Positions 10,466 through 22,890 are shown, numbered from the stretch's first letter. The stretch: 64,000 nucleotides of DNA from Casuarius casuarius (GCA_003342895.1 PTFA01000196.1:1079744-1143743), one strand, 5' to 3'. Made by a program: numbers and translations. Notes: generated from the sequence alone by a model not told the origin.

Positions 10466-10474
10466 CAAAGGTCT
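10466..10474 (-). CDS. PTPRS: PTPRS mini-exon A part 1 (9 nt, adds ETF)
   Basis: A 9-nt micro-exon, AGACCTTTG on the minus strand, bounded by acceptor TTTTTTACACTCAG and strong donor GTAAGT. Joined to the upstream exon (AGATCAG) and the 18-nt part it reads AGA TCA G|AG ACC TTT G|AA GGT ACA, that is RS-ETF-EGT, matching the SETFESTPIRG stretch of mammalian PTPRS. Included alone it would add three residues (ETF) to Ig2. The split of mini-exon A into a 9-nt and an 18-nt exon mirrors the two-part mini-exon A of PTPRD. A chance 9-mer with correct flanks exists in any long intron, but here order, phase and predicted residues all agree. Confidence 0.9.
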
Positions 10475-13400
10475 CTGAGTGTAAAAAATAGTGAAAAAAA
10501 GGAAAAAAAAGAAGAAATTAACTTTGTTATAAGCAGTTATTTAGAAAGCAGAAAACGACACACAAAACAAAAGGTTTCAGTGTTTCTGTTAGGTAAGAAG
10601 TTGGCTGCACACCGCCTCTCGTCATCCCCCCTAGGTGGCACGGGTGAGCAAAGGACGTTGGCTTCTACTTGACATGTCCCCAGACAGCTCGTGTCAGAGC
10701 AAAGCAGAAATATCCACTTCTCTTCCACCAACGAGACCACTTAAGCTCTCAGACAACCTGGGTCTCTAAGGCTGAGATGTGCACAGGAGTCTAAGGAAAG
10801 CTGGGGCAGAGGCTCTCCCCATTCTCCTTTGATTCACAACTCAGCTTTTCATTCAGTCAAAACTCTTAAGCGTTAAAAGACTTCCAGTTGCTTGAAAAAT
10901 GTATTTGGAGATGGAGAGGAGGAGAAGAAGAAACACTGGATAGAGAAATGCCTCTATGGCTAATGTCATATCACTTCATGATGTGAATATAACGACCAGC
11001 CTCTCAGTGGTCCCTTTATATTGCCAGTGAAACGTCGAGTTGTTTTAGTATAAACGAGAACCAAATCTGGACACGGCTACCCGATTTTGCAGAGCTCCGT
11101 GTATACAACATTTCACTTGTACCATTTAATGAGCTAATTTGCATATTTGCCACTAACTCACATATCAGCAAAAATTCAGTCCTTAACACCCTCTGTATCA
11201 AAGCAGCATGGATTCTGCCCTGATGGCTTCATCTCCATGGCAGAATTTGGGCAACTGTCCTGTCCTGGCTGCTCTGTCAGCCTGCCTCTGTCCCGGGCTC
11301 CATCAAGGAGCGATGCACAGTCAAGACTTCACCGCCCAAACAGTTGCTGGCCTCTATGCCAAGCGCAGAGATGAAGCTGTGATTTAGTACCAGGGTCGCT
11401 TCTCCTCCCTACACTCCTATTCACAGAAGGATTGTCAACACCCATTAGTTGGCTATAATTGTTAATCCCCAAGGAGCTGGCCCGGAGTCATACTGGTGAC
11501 CTGTGGGGGAAAGACTCTGAAGCTCATTAGCGGTGTCCTGAAGCATCCAACACCCTAATGTGTGCTAGTGCTACATTCGGGCAGCAAAGTTTGTTTTCTG
11601 TAAAGATAAATGTGTTAAATTCAGTTCCGACACTAGCAGCACTCACATCATCAGCACTCAAACAGGTATCACCTTGCATACATTACACTCAAGTTACAAA
11701 TACGCACTTGAATCTGCTCTGCCTTGGTCTTAAAACAACTCCCTTCCACTGACCAAAATAATAACGTAGTACAGATGACCCTGATGTTAATGTGCTTTTC
11801 ACTTTCTCAGGCCTTTGCATCAGAGAACATGCAAGTTTTGAAAGGCCACAAAAGCAGACACAAACTGGGAAGGGAACTCAAGGTCCTGACCGTCAGTCCT
11901 CTGACACGACCAGGAGTCTGCACTCCCTCTCACAGCAGGGACAGAAGCAACAGGTTTATGCCCTTAAGGACAACAGGGATGCGTCAGGCTTTCACCAGTT
12001 TATTAATTCGAAGCAGCTGTAAATGAGATTAATTCTTGGCAGGTATCTTCAGATTTATCAGAGGGGCCAAGGGCCTTTACCCTAAGGCTAACCAATTCAC
12101 TGGAATAAAAATGCAGCACTCAAGTGGCTTTAAGGAAAACACTGGATCAAACCCAGTTAAGAGGCATAAAGGCATTCTATCAAGATGATAAGTGTATTAA
12201 AAGTAATCTGCCTGTGTATTACTCACACTTCAGATCATGGTCACAGAGCATGATATAATTCTAGTTTACCTCTCATTATTTATGCTGAGTGATTTTTTTT
12301 ATTTGCATTTGACTCAGTTTTCACAATAAAAAAGGCAGGTCAGTCTCATCTGTGTTTGTGGGATTCAACAATACATTCAAATCCAGACAAAGCATTTAAG
12401 TATCTACATTTAAGTTTGCTTTGCTGAATAAGGATGCATTTGTGCAGGTATATAAAAGCTACACTGAATTGGGACTACAGTAAATCTTTATTACGGGTGG
12501 CCCACAGAACTAAAAATCTTTATATAGATCCTTTGTCAAACATGGCAAGAGAAAAATCAGGTGGTTATGTTCTCTGATGTTCAGATCCAGCATTACAAGA
12601 GTCAGAACCGATTATTTCAGAGACAGCGAAGGTTTGGGCAGAAGTAGTTGTCTGTCACCTGGCTGGCTGACTTGTAAAATGTCAGATACCCCCACAGCAA
12701 CTGCAGTTGCTACACTGAAGCCTCTGCTCTCCCTTTGCCTACAACAATGCCATTCCTTTGCCAAAAAAAACTCTCTTAAAAACGCTGCGTCTTGGCCAAA
12801 GGAATGTTCTGAGTAGTTGAAGCGACTCTAGCACTTGCTAAGCCTAACCACACACATACTGTTCTCTAGGCTGGGTCAAAGCAGTCAGTCCAAGCGGTAC
12901 TTAAAAGGATTCTTTTTTGGTTTAGTTTTTGTCAGACGTTACAGGTTCCAAAGGTTGCTTCATATTTGCAGTTATCTGAGAGAAACTGGAGGCTTTTTAG
13001 TTGAGAAATAGAGGTGCTTTATCGGTAGCAAAGATAAATACAGCTGTGTCCTCCTTGCACACCCAGACACGCACTCACACTGTGAACTGGGAGATTCAAC
13101 AAGTACACACACAGTTCCTGAAATGTGAATATTAAGAGATGTCACATTGACACATACACAAAAAGCAACAAACAAACAAAAAACAAACAAAAGAGACAGA
13201 TGGACAAGCAGATGGGGAAAGACAAGAACTGACAAGAGCCACAGAGCTGGGGTACATCTGCTCATGGAGACCCACTCCATGGGCACTGCCGCTGAGCACC
13301 AAGGGTTCACTCGCGAATGCTCAGAACTGTTCTCCAGTGATGACTTGATGCCTGAAAGATCCTGCAAGAGCTGTTCTTCAACCCCAGTGCTGAGGGGCTC

Positions 13401-13857
13401 AATCTACACCAACAGGATCACGCTTCAACAACAAGAGGCTGCCTGAGCTGCAGACCCCATCCTGTGTGCGTGTGGTCTAAAATGCCACGTTTGCTGTAGT
13501 GGGCTCTCTCTTCCTTGCCCAGTTTTCGGTCCAAGGAGGAACCCATCAGCCCCGTTCTGACTCCCAATTTCACCTGAGCTGAAAGAGCACCGTTATCCAG
13601 GACAGCGGACTAGTTACAGTCCTCCTAGATGGAAACTAGCTTCCCTGCTGACTGTGTTTCCCGTTATGTTAACTAGGCAGCAGGGAAGGTCAGGAAGATG
13701 GGATGGAGGGGAAAATACTCCAACCACTCTTTGGGTAAGAATAGGAGTCCCAGAAATGCGGAAGAGCTAATGCCCCAGTCCACTCCAGTGGGGCCCATAT
13801 CTGTCAGCAGCCTTCTCTGTTTCAGAAACCTCTGAGCATTCTCTTTGAGGACCTTAC
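10475..13857 (-). other. PTPRS: PTPRS intron between first Ig2 exon and mini-exon A
   Basis: A 3.4 kb intron. The part just upstream of the 9-nt micro-exon is T-rich in the transcript (plus-strand A-rich, about 10475-10520), serving as its polypyrimidine tract. A CAAA repeat lies at 13165-13193, and an octamer-like ATTTGCAT occurs near 11137. No other exon is supported. Confidence 0.85.
13165..13193. repeat. (CAAA)n simple repeat
   Basis: A short imperfect run of CAAA units. Confidence 0.75.
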
Positions 13858-14046
13858 CTGATCTCAGCTGTTTTATTCTCCCATTGCTGGCGCTGGGGTC
13901 AACAGGCAGGAAATCTTTAAACCAGGTGATCTCCGGGTCTGGGTTCCCGCTGGCTGCACAGAGCATTGTGGCCGTTCGTGTCCGCTCCACCACTTTCAGC
14001 TGGGGCCCCATATCAATGTTTGGGAAGCCGGGAGGTAGCTGATCCT
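13858..14046 (-). CDS. PTPRS: PTPRS exon: first half of Ig domain 2
   Basis: This 189-nt exon has acceptor CCCACCAG|AGG and donor TCAG|GTAAGG and is phase 1 at both ends. It encodes [16 protein letters not shown], the [12 protein letters not shown] strand with the first Ig2 cysteine (Cys155), [17 protein letters not shown] and NGRIKQLRS, residues 126-188. The Trp of ITWF is the conserved Ig-fold core residue. The downstream boundary, inside RS|G, is where the LAR family inserts mini-exon A, so this exon splices either to 10466-10474, to 6707-6724, or directly to 4073-4183. Sequence is nearly invariant across the family and does not by itself separate sigma from delta. Confidence 0.97.
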
Positions 14047-16239
14047 CTGGTGGGGGAGAGAACAAATGAAGAGCGGTTAAACACGATTAGGGCTCAGGGC
14101 AGCTCAAGTTTAGTGGAATACACTGAAAAAAGCATCAGGCAGATTTGCTGCCCAGGACTCTGAAATGCAATCAAAAACAAGGCTACAGCGAATGGTCCAT
14201 AGGTGGCCTGTGAAAATACATTAAATAGTCCAGTTTACTAGCTTATGCATACCGTGTGACTCCTCTAACGTCCCACGAGAAAATTCTACAGTTAAATGCA
14301 ATCTGTTAGTCCAAAAACTTCTGGGCAGGAGTACAGTCATCGCAAAGGTTCTCCAGATCTTGCACTGAATCTCTCTGCTAGTTAAGTGACTTGCACTTAT
14401 TTGCTTTTACAGCAGAAGCTGTGCACACATATGACAAAGATCCCGCACTGCCGAGCGCAGTCTATGCAGGTCACATCTGAAAGGAACGGCTCCTCTTTCC
14501 CCTCCACGGCCCACGGTACGGGAACAAACCGCACCAGAGAAATAACGAAAGTGCCTTTGTGAAAGGGCTTGTCAAGCACATGGTGGAAACTGGGCGAGAA
14601 AGGAGAGGAAACTATCACCCAGCTGTAGCTACCAGAGGGGACACACAACAACAACAAGCCAAGAGCTGTCAGACAGGGTGTGATTTCTAGATGTATTAAC
14701 TCAGAGTGCTGCTGCCCTGGAAGAGGAGGGACGTGGCACCAGCGCCTAGAAGACAGCTCAACAGAGCTTCCTGCTTCCGCTCCATCTTGCCTTTGCCTTC
14801 ACTAACGAGGGCGAGGAGGGCAATCGTAACTGCTGTTGACTAATTTGCGATAACTAATATAAAACCCCAGTGCTTCCCCCATAATCCTTGCCACGACCTC
14901 CCCGCTCCCGTGGGAGAGCGCTGTCCGAGGCTGGCTGCTGCCGCTCAGGAACATGCCATGTTTTCCTACCAGACGCATCTCCAGGGCAGGGCGGCTGGGA
15001 AGGAAGCTGCAGCCACCACGGAGAGTGTTGGGAGGGAGTCTCTGCCATTTCAAATGGTGTGTGTTGAGGAATCCCAGCCGCAGGAACCGATAGCATCGAA
15101 TCCATCCCAAAAGGGGGTGAGGGATGAGAAGGGGAATAAGAGGGAGGGTTTTAAAAAGGTGGGATTTTTCAAAAAGCGACACGGACCTTAGTCAGCCCCC
15201 CACGGAAACCAACGGGAGCTCTCGCAATGGCGCAGAGAAGGGCTGGAAACCCCTGCTTCGGCGCTCAGTTTGGGAAACCTCCTCGCCAGCTGCAGACGTG
15301 ACAAGAGCTCGTTTCGCACTGCTGGTGCGCCGGGTACCAAGCCACACGCAGCCGAACCCAGGGACCGCGGAGCGAAGAGGAAGCCGGCAGCTCCGCTCCG
15401 GTGGTGCCGAGGACAGGGGTGCCCGTTCTGCTGACAGCAAGGCCGGCCGAATGGCCAGACCCCAGCATTGGTCTGTGAAGAGCTCCAAGCACGTGTGATT
15501 TGGGTAAGAGTTACTCCACACTGCTGTGCCCCGTGATTAAACTTCTGAAGACCTGCGAAGATCATCAGGACAGAGCCAAAGGTTTGAGCAGTGCTCTGAA
15601 GTTACCCAAGGCCAAGAAATTCTTGTCTAATACTGCCATTAGCAGTGCATAGCTACTGCAGGGAAGAAAGGGTTTAAATGCCTCGATTGTGTGTTTGAAA
15701 ATGTGCATTGTTTCCTTCTCGGACCATCTACGCAGAGTTATAAAGGATCTATTGTGACTCACTGGAGAGTGAAACGTATTAACCACACCTCTCCCCATAT
15801 AGCAAAGGAATCTGTCTGTAAACAAAAACACACACCATTTTATAACTGCTAAAGTAATACAGATCTCCTCGTACGGACAACTTGCAGTAGTATAAAGGGG
15901 TAGTCATTTTGGTGCATTTTAAGCATCTCTAAACCAGGGAATTACATTCTAAATAGAGACACGGACATCTTTAACTAGGGACCGAGCCAAACCTTTGGGT
16001 TCTCCGTTCACCAGGCTGTGCCTGGGCGTTGTAGGAGCCTCCGAACAGCGTGTGCCTCTGCAGATCACGCGCGCTGCACTACCCCAGCCCTCCCAGGAGC
16101 GAGCTCAGGACAGAGGGACCCTGGGAGTTGCTTTGCCTTTGCACAGCTTTCAGCCGGGCTTTTAAAGTCTTCTCTTCCCTTCTGCTATTTAACCAGGCGG
16201 TGGTGTGTTGTTAAGGAGCTGCGGAGCCGCTGCCGCATT

Positions 16240-16560
16240 GGCTGCGGATGACATCATTATTGATTACTGCTTTTATCCTGCTCCCTGGTGATGCTACTCC
16301 ACCTGGCTCAGACCCGGGTCCGTTAATTTCACGAACCAATTAATCTGCAGAGAGAATAGCCCTCTTGACTGGCAGGGTGTCTACGCGGGCACGTGCGCGT
16401 GTGTTGGGGGAGGCCTGGTACAACTATTATTACTGAGTGTTTCTAATTAAACAAAAATGTTAATCTTGCAGCACATTGTGCAGAATTCCTCTGAGTTTAA
16501 TTAAAACAACTGCGACTAGAGGCGTGATCAGATTTGAGGATCAGATCAGCAGAAGAAGCA
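16240..16560. promoter_or_regulatory. Candidate conserved non-coding element (intronic)
   Basis: In an otherwise mixed-composition intron this block is dense in ATTA/TAAT cores: ATCATTATTGATTACTG, GTTAATTTC, CCAATTAATCTG, CTAATTAAAC and TTTAATTAAAAC, with a GATGACATCAT site. Such clustering is typical of vertebrate developmental enhancers. No alignment was available, so this is inference. Confidence 0.3.
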
Positions 16561-19500
16561 TCTCTGAATATCACATATTCCACTGATTCAAGTGCTCAGA
16601 TTTCCTTCCTGCCAGGAAAGTGAAACTGTCTTCATCCCCCAACAACTGGATCCCCTGTAATAATGCAATTACAGTCTCAACTCAATCCCCACAGGACATG
16701 CACACACATGCCCTACCACCCTCCCCCTCAATCCCCAACACCAGCCCAAACCTGTTACCAAATAAATAAGGAATGGCTCGGATCGTGAATTCTCTTTCTA
16801 AAAGCAGCCCAGGCAACCGCGAGAAGAAAGACCCGAGCCGCAAGCTGAAGCAGCGTGGAGGGCACATCTGGGCAGCTGCTGAGACTCTTGCTGTCTCACA
16901 CAGGCAAATATTTCCACGTGTTGCACTTGCCATATGAATAGATTCTCCCAAGCACCTTGTTCAAACCTGCTCTTGGACTATTTTAAAGGCCTCTCCTGAG
17001 AAAAAGCTAGTGAATTATCTCAAGGCCACTGAACAAAGTAGGGTAAGAAAGAGTGCAGGAAGAGGGAAGGAGGGAGGAAAGGAGAGAAGAGCAGAGCACT
17101 TCAGCACTCGTTTATAATAAATCCTACTGAAGGACATGCTCTGTGCTGGTTCACAGCATGTCATGAACCAACGTGGGCGCGTGCGCTGACGCACACACGG
17201 TCATACGAATAAAGCAAACACACTGGTACTCGCTGTCTCCTTGTCACTCTAGAAGGTGGCAGCTCTGTGTTCAGATAATTAGCTGCGCTGGAAATGAGGA
17301 TGATGAAGAAAGATAAAGCGGGTGTTGCTGCTGCTCTTTTTCCCGCAGGGTGTGCTCAGTTGTTTAATAATTTAGAGGAGAAGGAGGGTGTGAGCATGTA
17401 CAGACGCGCTATGCATCGAATGCAAACAGCTACAATAAGGATGTTGTTGAAGAGCAGGGGAAGAATTTTTTGCCCTTCTCTGGAGATACGAGCCCAGCTC
17501 ACAGACGCCGGCTGGTCTCCAAGCAGTCAGCTATCCCCGCTTCAAGGTGGAGGAACCAAGAACAAGAGAGATGCAGCAACTTGAGTAACACTAGTTTCAA
17601 GCAGAATCAGGATCAAAATTCAACACTCCTGAATCTCATTCTTGCACTTAGGACCACCAAAGCTGCCCCTGCCCCAGCAGGGATCTCTGCATTATACACC
17701 TGGCAAAATTACATAAGCAAGTTCTTTCCATCAATATGTATGTACCTGTGTCTTAGTTAACTGTAATCACACTTCCCAGGACAATTTAAATACATGCCAG
17801 GAATTTTAGTAACATGTTCTGCCTTTTGATTCCATATATTTTGACCTGAGAATCTTGCATGAAAACACCTAAATAGCCTAGCAATGTTATTAAAAATTTG
17901 CATGGTTATAGACAACAAACACACTCCTGGTAAAGTGTGTTGGACTTCATACTTGTGTAGGCAATACACTGCCTTCCAGACACCAACGTACCCCTAGGTA
18001 CACTCCTTATAAAGGCATCTGAGTTAAAGTCGCTCCGATATTATTCATCAACTATAAAACTAATCTGCTTTCAACTTGGCTTGATTTTCAGGTCATTACA
18101 AGAACAGCAAAACAAGAAAAGTTTGAAGAAAGTGTGCCAAGAGTTTTTCAAGCGGCAAGGTAATATTTCAGAAGGGCCAGCTTCTCTAAAAGGTGTGCTT
18201 CTGTGGGACTTCATGCTTTCTACTGAGCATCTAGAACTGATTTTTGTTTACTTTGTGCTAATCTAAAGCCAACAATCGCAAAAAACAACAAAACAGCAGA
18301 GACTTTGCTAGGACTTTACACTTGCCCACACCAGATGTCCCCTTTGAGTAGGAAATGTGTGAGAAAAATGTCAGGCCAGAACTGCTAAAGAAATGTATGA
18401 ATACTTCATAAAAACAATAATTGGGAATCACATGAAAAGAAGTTCTGAAAGCCTGTCCATAGCAGCCTGAATCACACACTGGTCATAACTACCACAGACC
18501 TGATATGTTTAACAGCAGTTTTCCTCAATTTTCCAGAGTGCAGTAATCCTGCAGAAAAGATAGCATCGGCCAGGATGCAGCGAGCTGTCAGGGCGGAGGA
18601 AATTTTGTTCCATTACATTTAACTGGACCCAAGCATTGGTTTTAAGGGGATCAACGTGCAATTCATGTTGCATTTCCTAACCACCAACAAGGGGTAACCG
18701 CCACGGAACGCCCTCCGTCAACTTCAGGGAAGCAAAGAGCTAAGCCCTGCCTGGCCCCGCGTGAAATCCAGCCTGCTGCCTCCCGGCGTGGAGGCAATGC
18801 AGGCAGAGCTGCATCAAGGCTCCCCCGCACACTCCGGCCAGCCTGCTGCTGCGAGCACAGGACAGTCCTCGGCGGCATTCGCACAGCCTGCTCCAGAGAA
18901 TCTGTGTCTCAGGCTACTAAAGAAGGGGAGTGAAAGCATAATCTGTATACAAGAAGCAATAATTAAAAAAAATACATCTTTCCTGGGAGCACGGAGCTCA
19001 GAGAAACCGTACCAGCTAGGAGCTCGGGTGCCTGTGCCAACTAACTTACTTTCTGCTTAAGCTATCATGAAAAACTACAGCAGCTGGAGTCAACAATAAC
19101 TGGAAAATGCCTCCCAAAAACACTTCCTTTCCTTTTCTTTGGACTCTGCAAGAATCAGATTTGCAGGCACTATGTCTAGCCAGCTGTGGAAAGAACAGCA
19201 AGTCTCCAGAGCTCTATCAAAACTCAGATCCCTTGAGAAGCAGAGCAGGAAGGACAAACAAGCCAGCAGAGCTGGTGTTCAGAGACTGTAAGTTGAATGG
19301 TGTCCATCACAAGCTCTGCTTCTCAGAAGCTCAGTCCCAAAGGTTTCCTCTCTTGCAGCTTCCTGTTTTTAAGTGAACACATGTGGATTTCTATCAGGGT
19401 CTGATCCAGGAGCAGTCATCTGCATAAGCAAAAAAGGGTGTACTCCCAGTCCCTACAGCAGCTGTACCTAGTAGGGAAGAAGGTTTTCTCTTCTGTTCTT

Positions 19501-19772
19501 CAGACTGGTTGCACTGGTGTTGCGGAAATCCTGAACTGTTCATACATGTGTATAGCATGAAGGTGCACACACGTATTTCTAACTGTGATTACAACAGCAC
19601 AGCCAACAGGCTGCGGAATTACTACAAACCCCATTCTGCAGAGTTTGTAACAGCTGGGGCCCAGGTTTCCGTACTCCACGGCATGCCAGGGTAACAGCTT
19701 CTGCAAATGACAGCTCACATTCATCTCCAAGCTGTGGAGCAGCCCCCATCTTTATGTTAAGCATTAGTTCTG

Positions 19773-19890
19773 AAAGTGAGAGAAGAAAGACAGAAAGGAG
19801 GAGGAGGCATTGCAAAGAAGGATAGAGAAAAGACAAACAGGAGAGTGGGTGAAAGCAGAAGGGAGGAGGAAAAAGAGAGGAATAGATGCC
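19773..19890. repeat. Purine-rich (GA/GGA) tract
   Basis: Over about 118 bp the plus strand is mostly A and G, with AGAAAG, GGAGGAGG and GAGAAAAG blocks. The PTPRS transcript is correspondingly pyrimidine-rich here. Looks like a degenerate simple repeat. Confidence 0.55.
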
Positions 19891-21415
19891 AGCCTGCTAA
19901 CTCTGTCACTGTGGAAGTTAGTGGATTTGTGCTTTGTCCTTTTAACTTGCCCAGCACTTAAAAATGAGGATAAAGAGGAGACACTGTGTCATGCAAAAGC
20001 TAAGGAAATGTCAAGCAAAGAATAACTCCAACTGAGCAGGGAAGGTGATGGTATGCTATAAAAACTACATCCTTGAAGCTCTTCAACAACCTGTTTGCCT
20101 AGGCCTCCAGCTAATTACTGCTCCTTCAAATTTCATGAACTGGATATCCTAGCTGCTCTTGCACAGTCAGTTAATAAAGCTACTTAACAAGGTCCTGTTA
20201 GGCAAATGGAGCAGGAATGGTGGTGGAAAGCAGCACAGTGCAGGAGCAGAGCACACAGTAATAACGTTCTGGTGGAATCAGCAAAGTACGTAATTAGTGA
20301 AGCAGTGGGGAGATGTAGCTCCTGCTCCATCACCTGTCTCTCTAGCTGACGTGCGTACGGTGCTGAAACAGGACGGAAGAACTGCAACAAGACATGTACA
20401 TGGAACTTTGATCCCCAAGGACAGTCACTGAGCACAACTCGCCATTTCCCACACGTTGCAGTCTGCTTGTTGTGGAGGGTGCCTTACAAACGCTGCAAGA
20501 ATCCACAGGATTTGCTAGGGCAGCAGCCGGAGGACAACGTTCTCTCATGCCACTGCTCTTAGATTCAAGGGATAGAAATTCTGAATATGATCACAGAACA
20601 TTTCTCCCAAACTGTCACAGCTCTCAAGGAATACATGGGAGTAAGATGAAAAATGAGGCTCACAGCCCTCTGGGATAACCACAGCTAGACTCACCCTTGT
20701 CTTCAAGCCCTGTTCCAGTCTCTTGACAGAGGCATCCCACCATGTGCTGCTAATGCAAGGTTAAATGGCATGCCAGGCAGAAGCAAAGGCGCAGCACAAA
20801 GACAAGCGCACCTGCACAAACCTGTCAGGCAGGAGCAGACCATGGGCCTGCATGCTCAAAGGCAGCCAGTGTCTTGACAGCACAGAGCCTGCCAGGTGGG
20901 CAGCGGGAGGAATACTCCCAGCACAAGGGAGGTAAAGGGCTTTGCCATGTGCCCTTTACGTCTGGCCTTTGCTTACTGCTGTATGTTAGGGATTTGCACA
21001 CAAATTTAGCTCTGTACTGCTAGAGATGTGCTCACTGTCGTTCAAACGAAAGGACTTCAGATGCTCCGGGAGCAAACACTGAAATTGCTGGAGAAAAGGC
21101 AACTGGCATGCAGGTAAAGCTACCACTTAGCTTTATGAGGACCACACACTCTGCCAGGAGCACCTAAAGCTGTTACCAGCAATTCTGACTGCAGAAATAA
21201 CTGCTCTTACTCCAAGTACCCCCATCCAAAAGCCCGCAGCATTCCTAAGCACCTCCTGCAGATGGCTCCATCAACAGCTAATGCCCCCAAGCTAACTTCC
21301 CCCCGAGGAGCTCTCGGTTAGTTATCCACCGCACCTTACGGGCCTTTCCGCCAGGATTACTCGACTTCTGATTTGAACTGTGAACACCATGCATCTCTTC
21401 CCCTAAAGCAAGTCA

Positions 21416-21487
21416 GTTTTAGCAAGCAGCCTGGCTTAGTTTTTCATGTAACACTTTTATAAATCTCTGGGATAATAACAATAAACA
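21416..21487. repeat. Copy A of a duplicated element
   Basis: It starts with a 22-nt segment identical to 22010-22031 (GTTTTAGCAAGCAGCC and the next six bases), has a 26-nt unmatched stretch, then a 24-nt segment (21464-21487) matching 22035-22058 at 20 of 24 positions. The family is not recognised. The two copies are about 594 bp apart in the same orientation. Confidence 0.7.
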
Positions 21488-21932
21488 TCCAGAGGCATCC
21501 ACAGCAATAGCATATTGTTCCCTCCCCCACATCAGGTTCAGAGAGCATATTTCAAACAGATGACATGAAGGAGGAATCCATGTAAACATCCTCTATAGCG
21601 TGGACAAGTGAAAAAAAGAACCAAATGGAGAGGGGAAGTGTTCTTGGAGAGTACATGGAGCAAAGTATCTCTGGAAAGAGGGGAGGAGCCTAGAAGAAGG
21701 GGGAAGATGGGTATTCTGCACAAGGAAAGATGCTGGCATTGCTACCAACTGCAAGCGTGAAAACCCCTGCAGATACATGTCATCTTAGCTCAGCACATTA
21801 AGTGATTCCTCAGTGAAGGTTTTCCTTGGTGCCTAGATGAATGGTGTCACATTTCAGAGGAGGAGGATGGAGCCTTTCTTGTGCTGCTCATAAACAAACC
21901 TGGGGATGGAATTTTTACTGGAAGGGAGGGAA

Positions 21933-21995
21933 GATCATAGAAACATAGGGTAATTCAGGTTGGAAGGGACTTCAGTCTATCATCCAGTCAAACCT
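21933..21995 (-). mobile_element. CR1 retrotransposon 3' fragment
   Basis: Plus-strand ATCATAGAAACATAGGGTAA, then TTCAGGTTGGAAGGGACTTC and CATCCAGTCAAACC, is the reverse complement of a decayed avian CR1 3' end, whose hallmarks are the ATCATAGAATCATAG tail and GGTTGGAAGGGAC. CR1 is the dominant LINE of birds and other sauropsids; this copy is a short, 5'-truncated, dead remnant in the same sense as PTPRS. Confidence 0.85.
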
Positions 21996-22009
21996 TCTAA
22001 AGAGGTTCT

Positions 22010-22058
22010 GTTTTAGCAAGCAGCCTGGCTTGACTCTCTGAGGTAATAACGGTAAACA
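22010..22058. repeat. Copy B of a duplicated element
   Basis: This shares a 22-nt exact block and a 20/24 block with copy A (21416-21487) but has only 3 nt between the blocks instead of 26. It directly follows the CR1 fragment, so it may be an internal part of that CR1 copy or a separate repeat. Confidence 0.7.
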
Positions 22059-22213
22059 GATCTGGCAGGCCAGAATGGACCAAAAAAAGGGGGACCTTGT
22101 GCCTTGGCCACGAGTTGTTTTGTGACAGCCTTCCCTCATCTGAAGGAAGGAGAAGCTGAAGGGTCCCTTCTCCCCTGTGACACCCACACAAGGCAGACAG
22201 GCATGCTCTTTAC

Positions 22214-22355
22214 CTCGGAGGACGGTGAGCTTAGCGTGGACGGTGACCTCCCCATGAGGGTTTTGAGCAACACACTCATAAATGTTCTCATCACGGGGAG
22301 TCCGGAGGGGCTGGATCCTCAAAACAGCACCTGCACTCTCATCAAATTCAATTGT
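22214..22355 (-). CDS. PTPRS: PTPRS exon: second half of Ig domain 1
   Basis: A 142-nt exon with acceptor CCCTCAG|ACA and donor CGAG|GTAAAG; it starts in phase 0 and ends in phase 1. It encodes residues 79-125: [32 protein letters not shown] and [15 protein letters not shown]. Cys106 pairs with Cys53 of the preceding exon. Arg96 and Arg99 correspond to the arginines that, with the lysine cluster of the preceding exon, form the heparan/chondroitin sulfate binding face known for PTPRS Ig1. [12 protein letters not shown] differs from the human NSVGEITVHAKL as I recall it, and agrees with avian CRYP-alpha. Confidence 0.97.
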
Positions 22356-22890
22356 CTGAGGGATAAAGGGAGACAGAGACATAGTAAGCATCCTTGGGGT
22401 GCAAGTACGAGGTTCATCTCTGCTTCTACAGGAGGCACCAGCACATATACAAGCAGGCACACTCACAAACACACTCCTGCAGCTGCCCCAAACATAACCA
22501 GCATGGTCAACTTCTCTCTCACTCTTCATTGACCTCCAAGTGCCAGAAAATTGTCCCATACCAAACTCTCTCCCCAGCCTACCAAAGCTGCTACGTACAT
22601 GTAAAATGCTCTGAAGCAATAAGCAAGGTTGGGGCGGGGGCCTGGGTGTTCAGTGTACAACTGTGGAGAAAGAGGGGGATGTGGACCAAGGGAAAACAAA
22701 ATAAAAATGAAAACCCCTGCCTCAGCCCACCATCCGCCTGGGCAGCTGACACCACAACGCTCCTCTCAGCACACAGCTGCCTGGCAAGGCAGAGTCCCAC
22801 AACGAATTCCACAGGATGACCTCCTAGTCCTTGTTCTTCCACTCTCGCTTCTGTCTAAACAATACCAATGGCTTGGGTCTGGCTGCCAGT

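Larger units (their letters stand above)
14047..22213 (-). other. PTPRS: PTPRS intron between Ig1 and Ig2 exons
   Basis: An 8.2 kb intron. It includes an AT-rich block with homeodomain-type ATTA sites at about 16240-16560, a purine-rich tract at 19773-19890, a duplicated element (21416-21487 and 22010-22058) and a CR1 fragment (21933-21995) about 220 bp from the Ig1 exon. Open frames in it are short and unrelated to any protein I know. Confidence 0.85.

Noticed and set aside
21972..22619. 215-codon frame including the Ig1 exon
   Set aside because: Only 22214-22355 is coding; flanks are intron read-through including part of a CR1 fragment.
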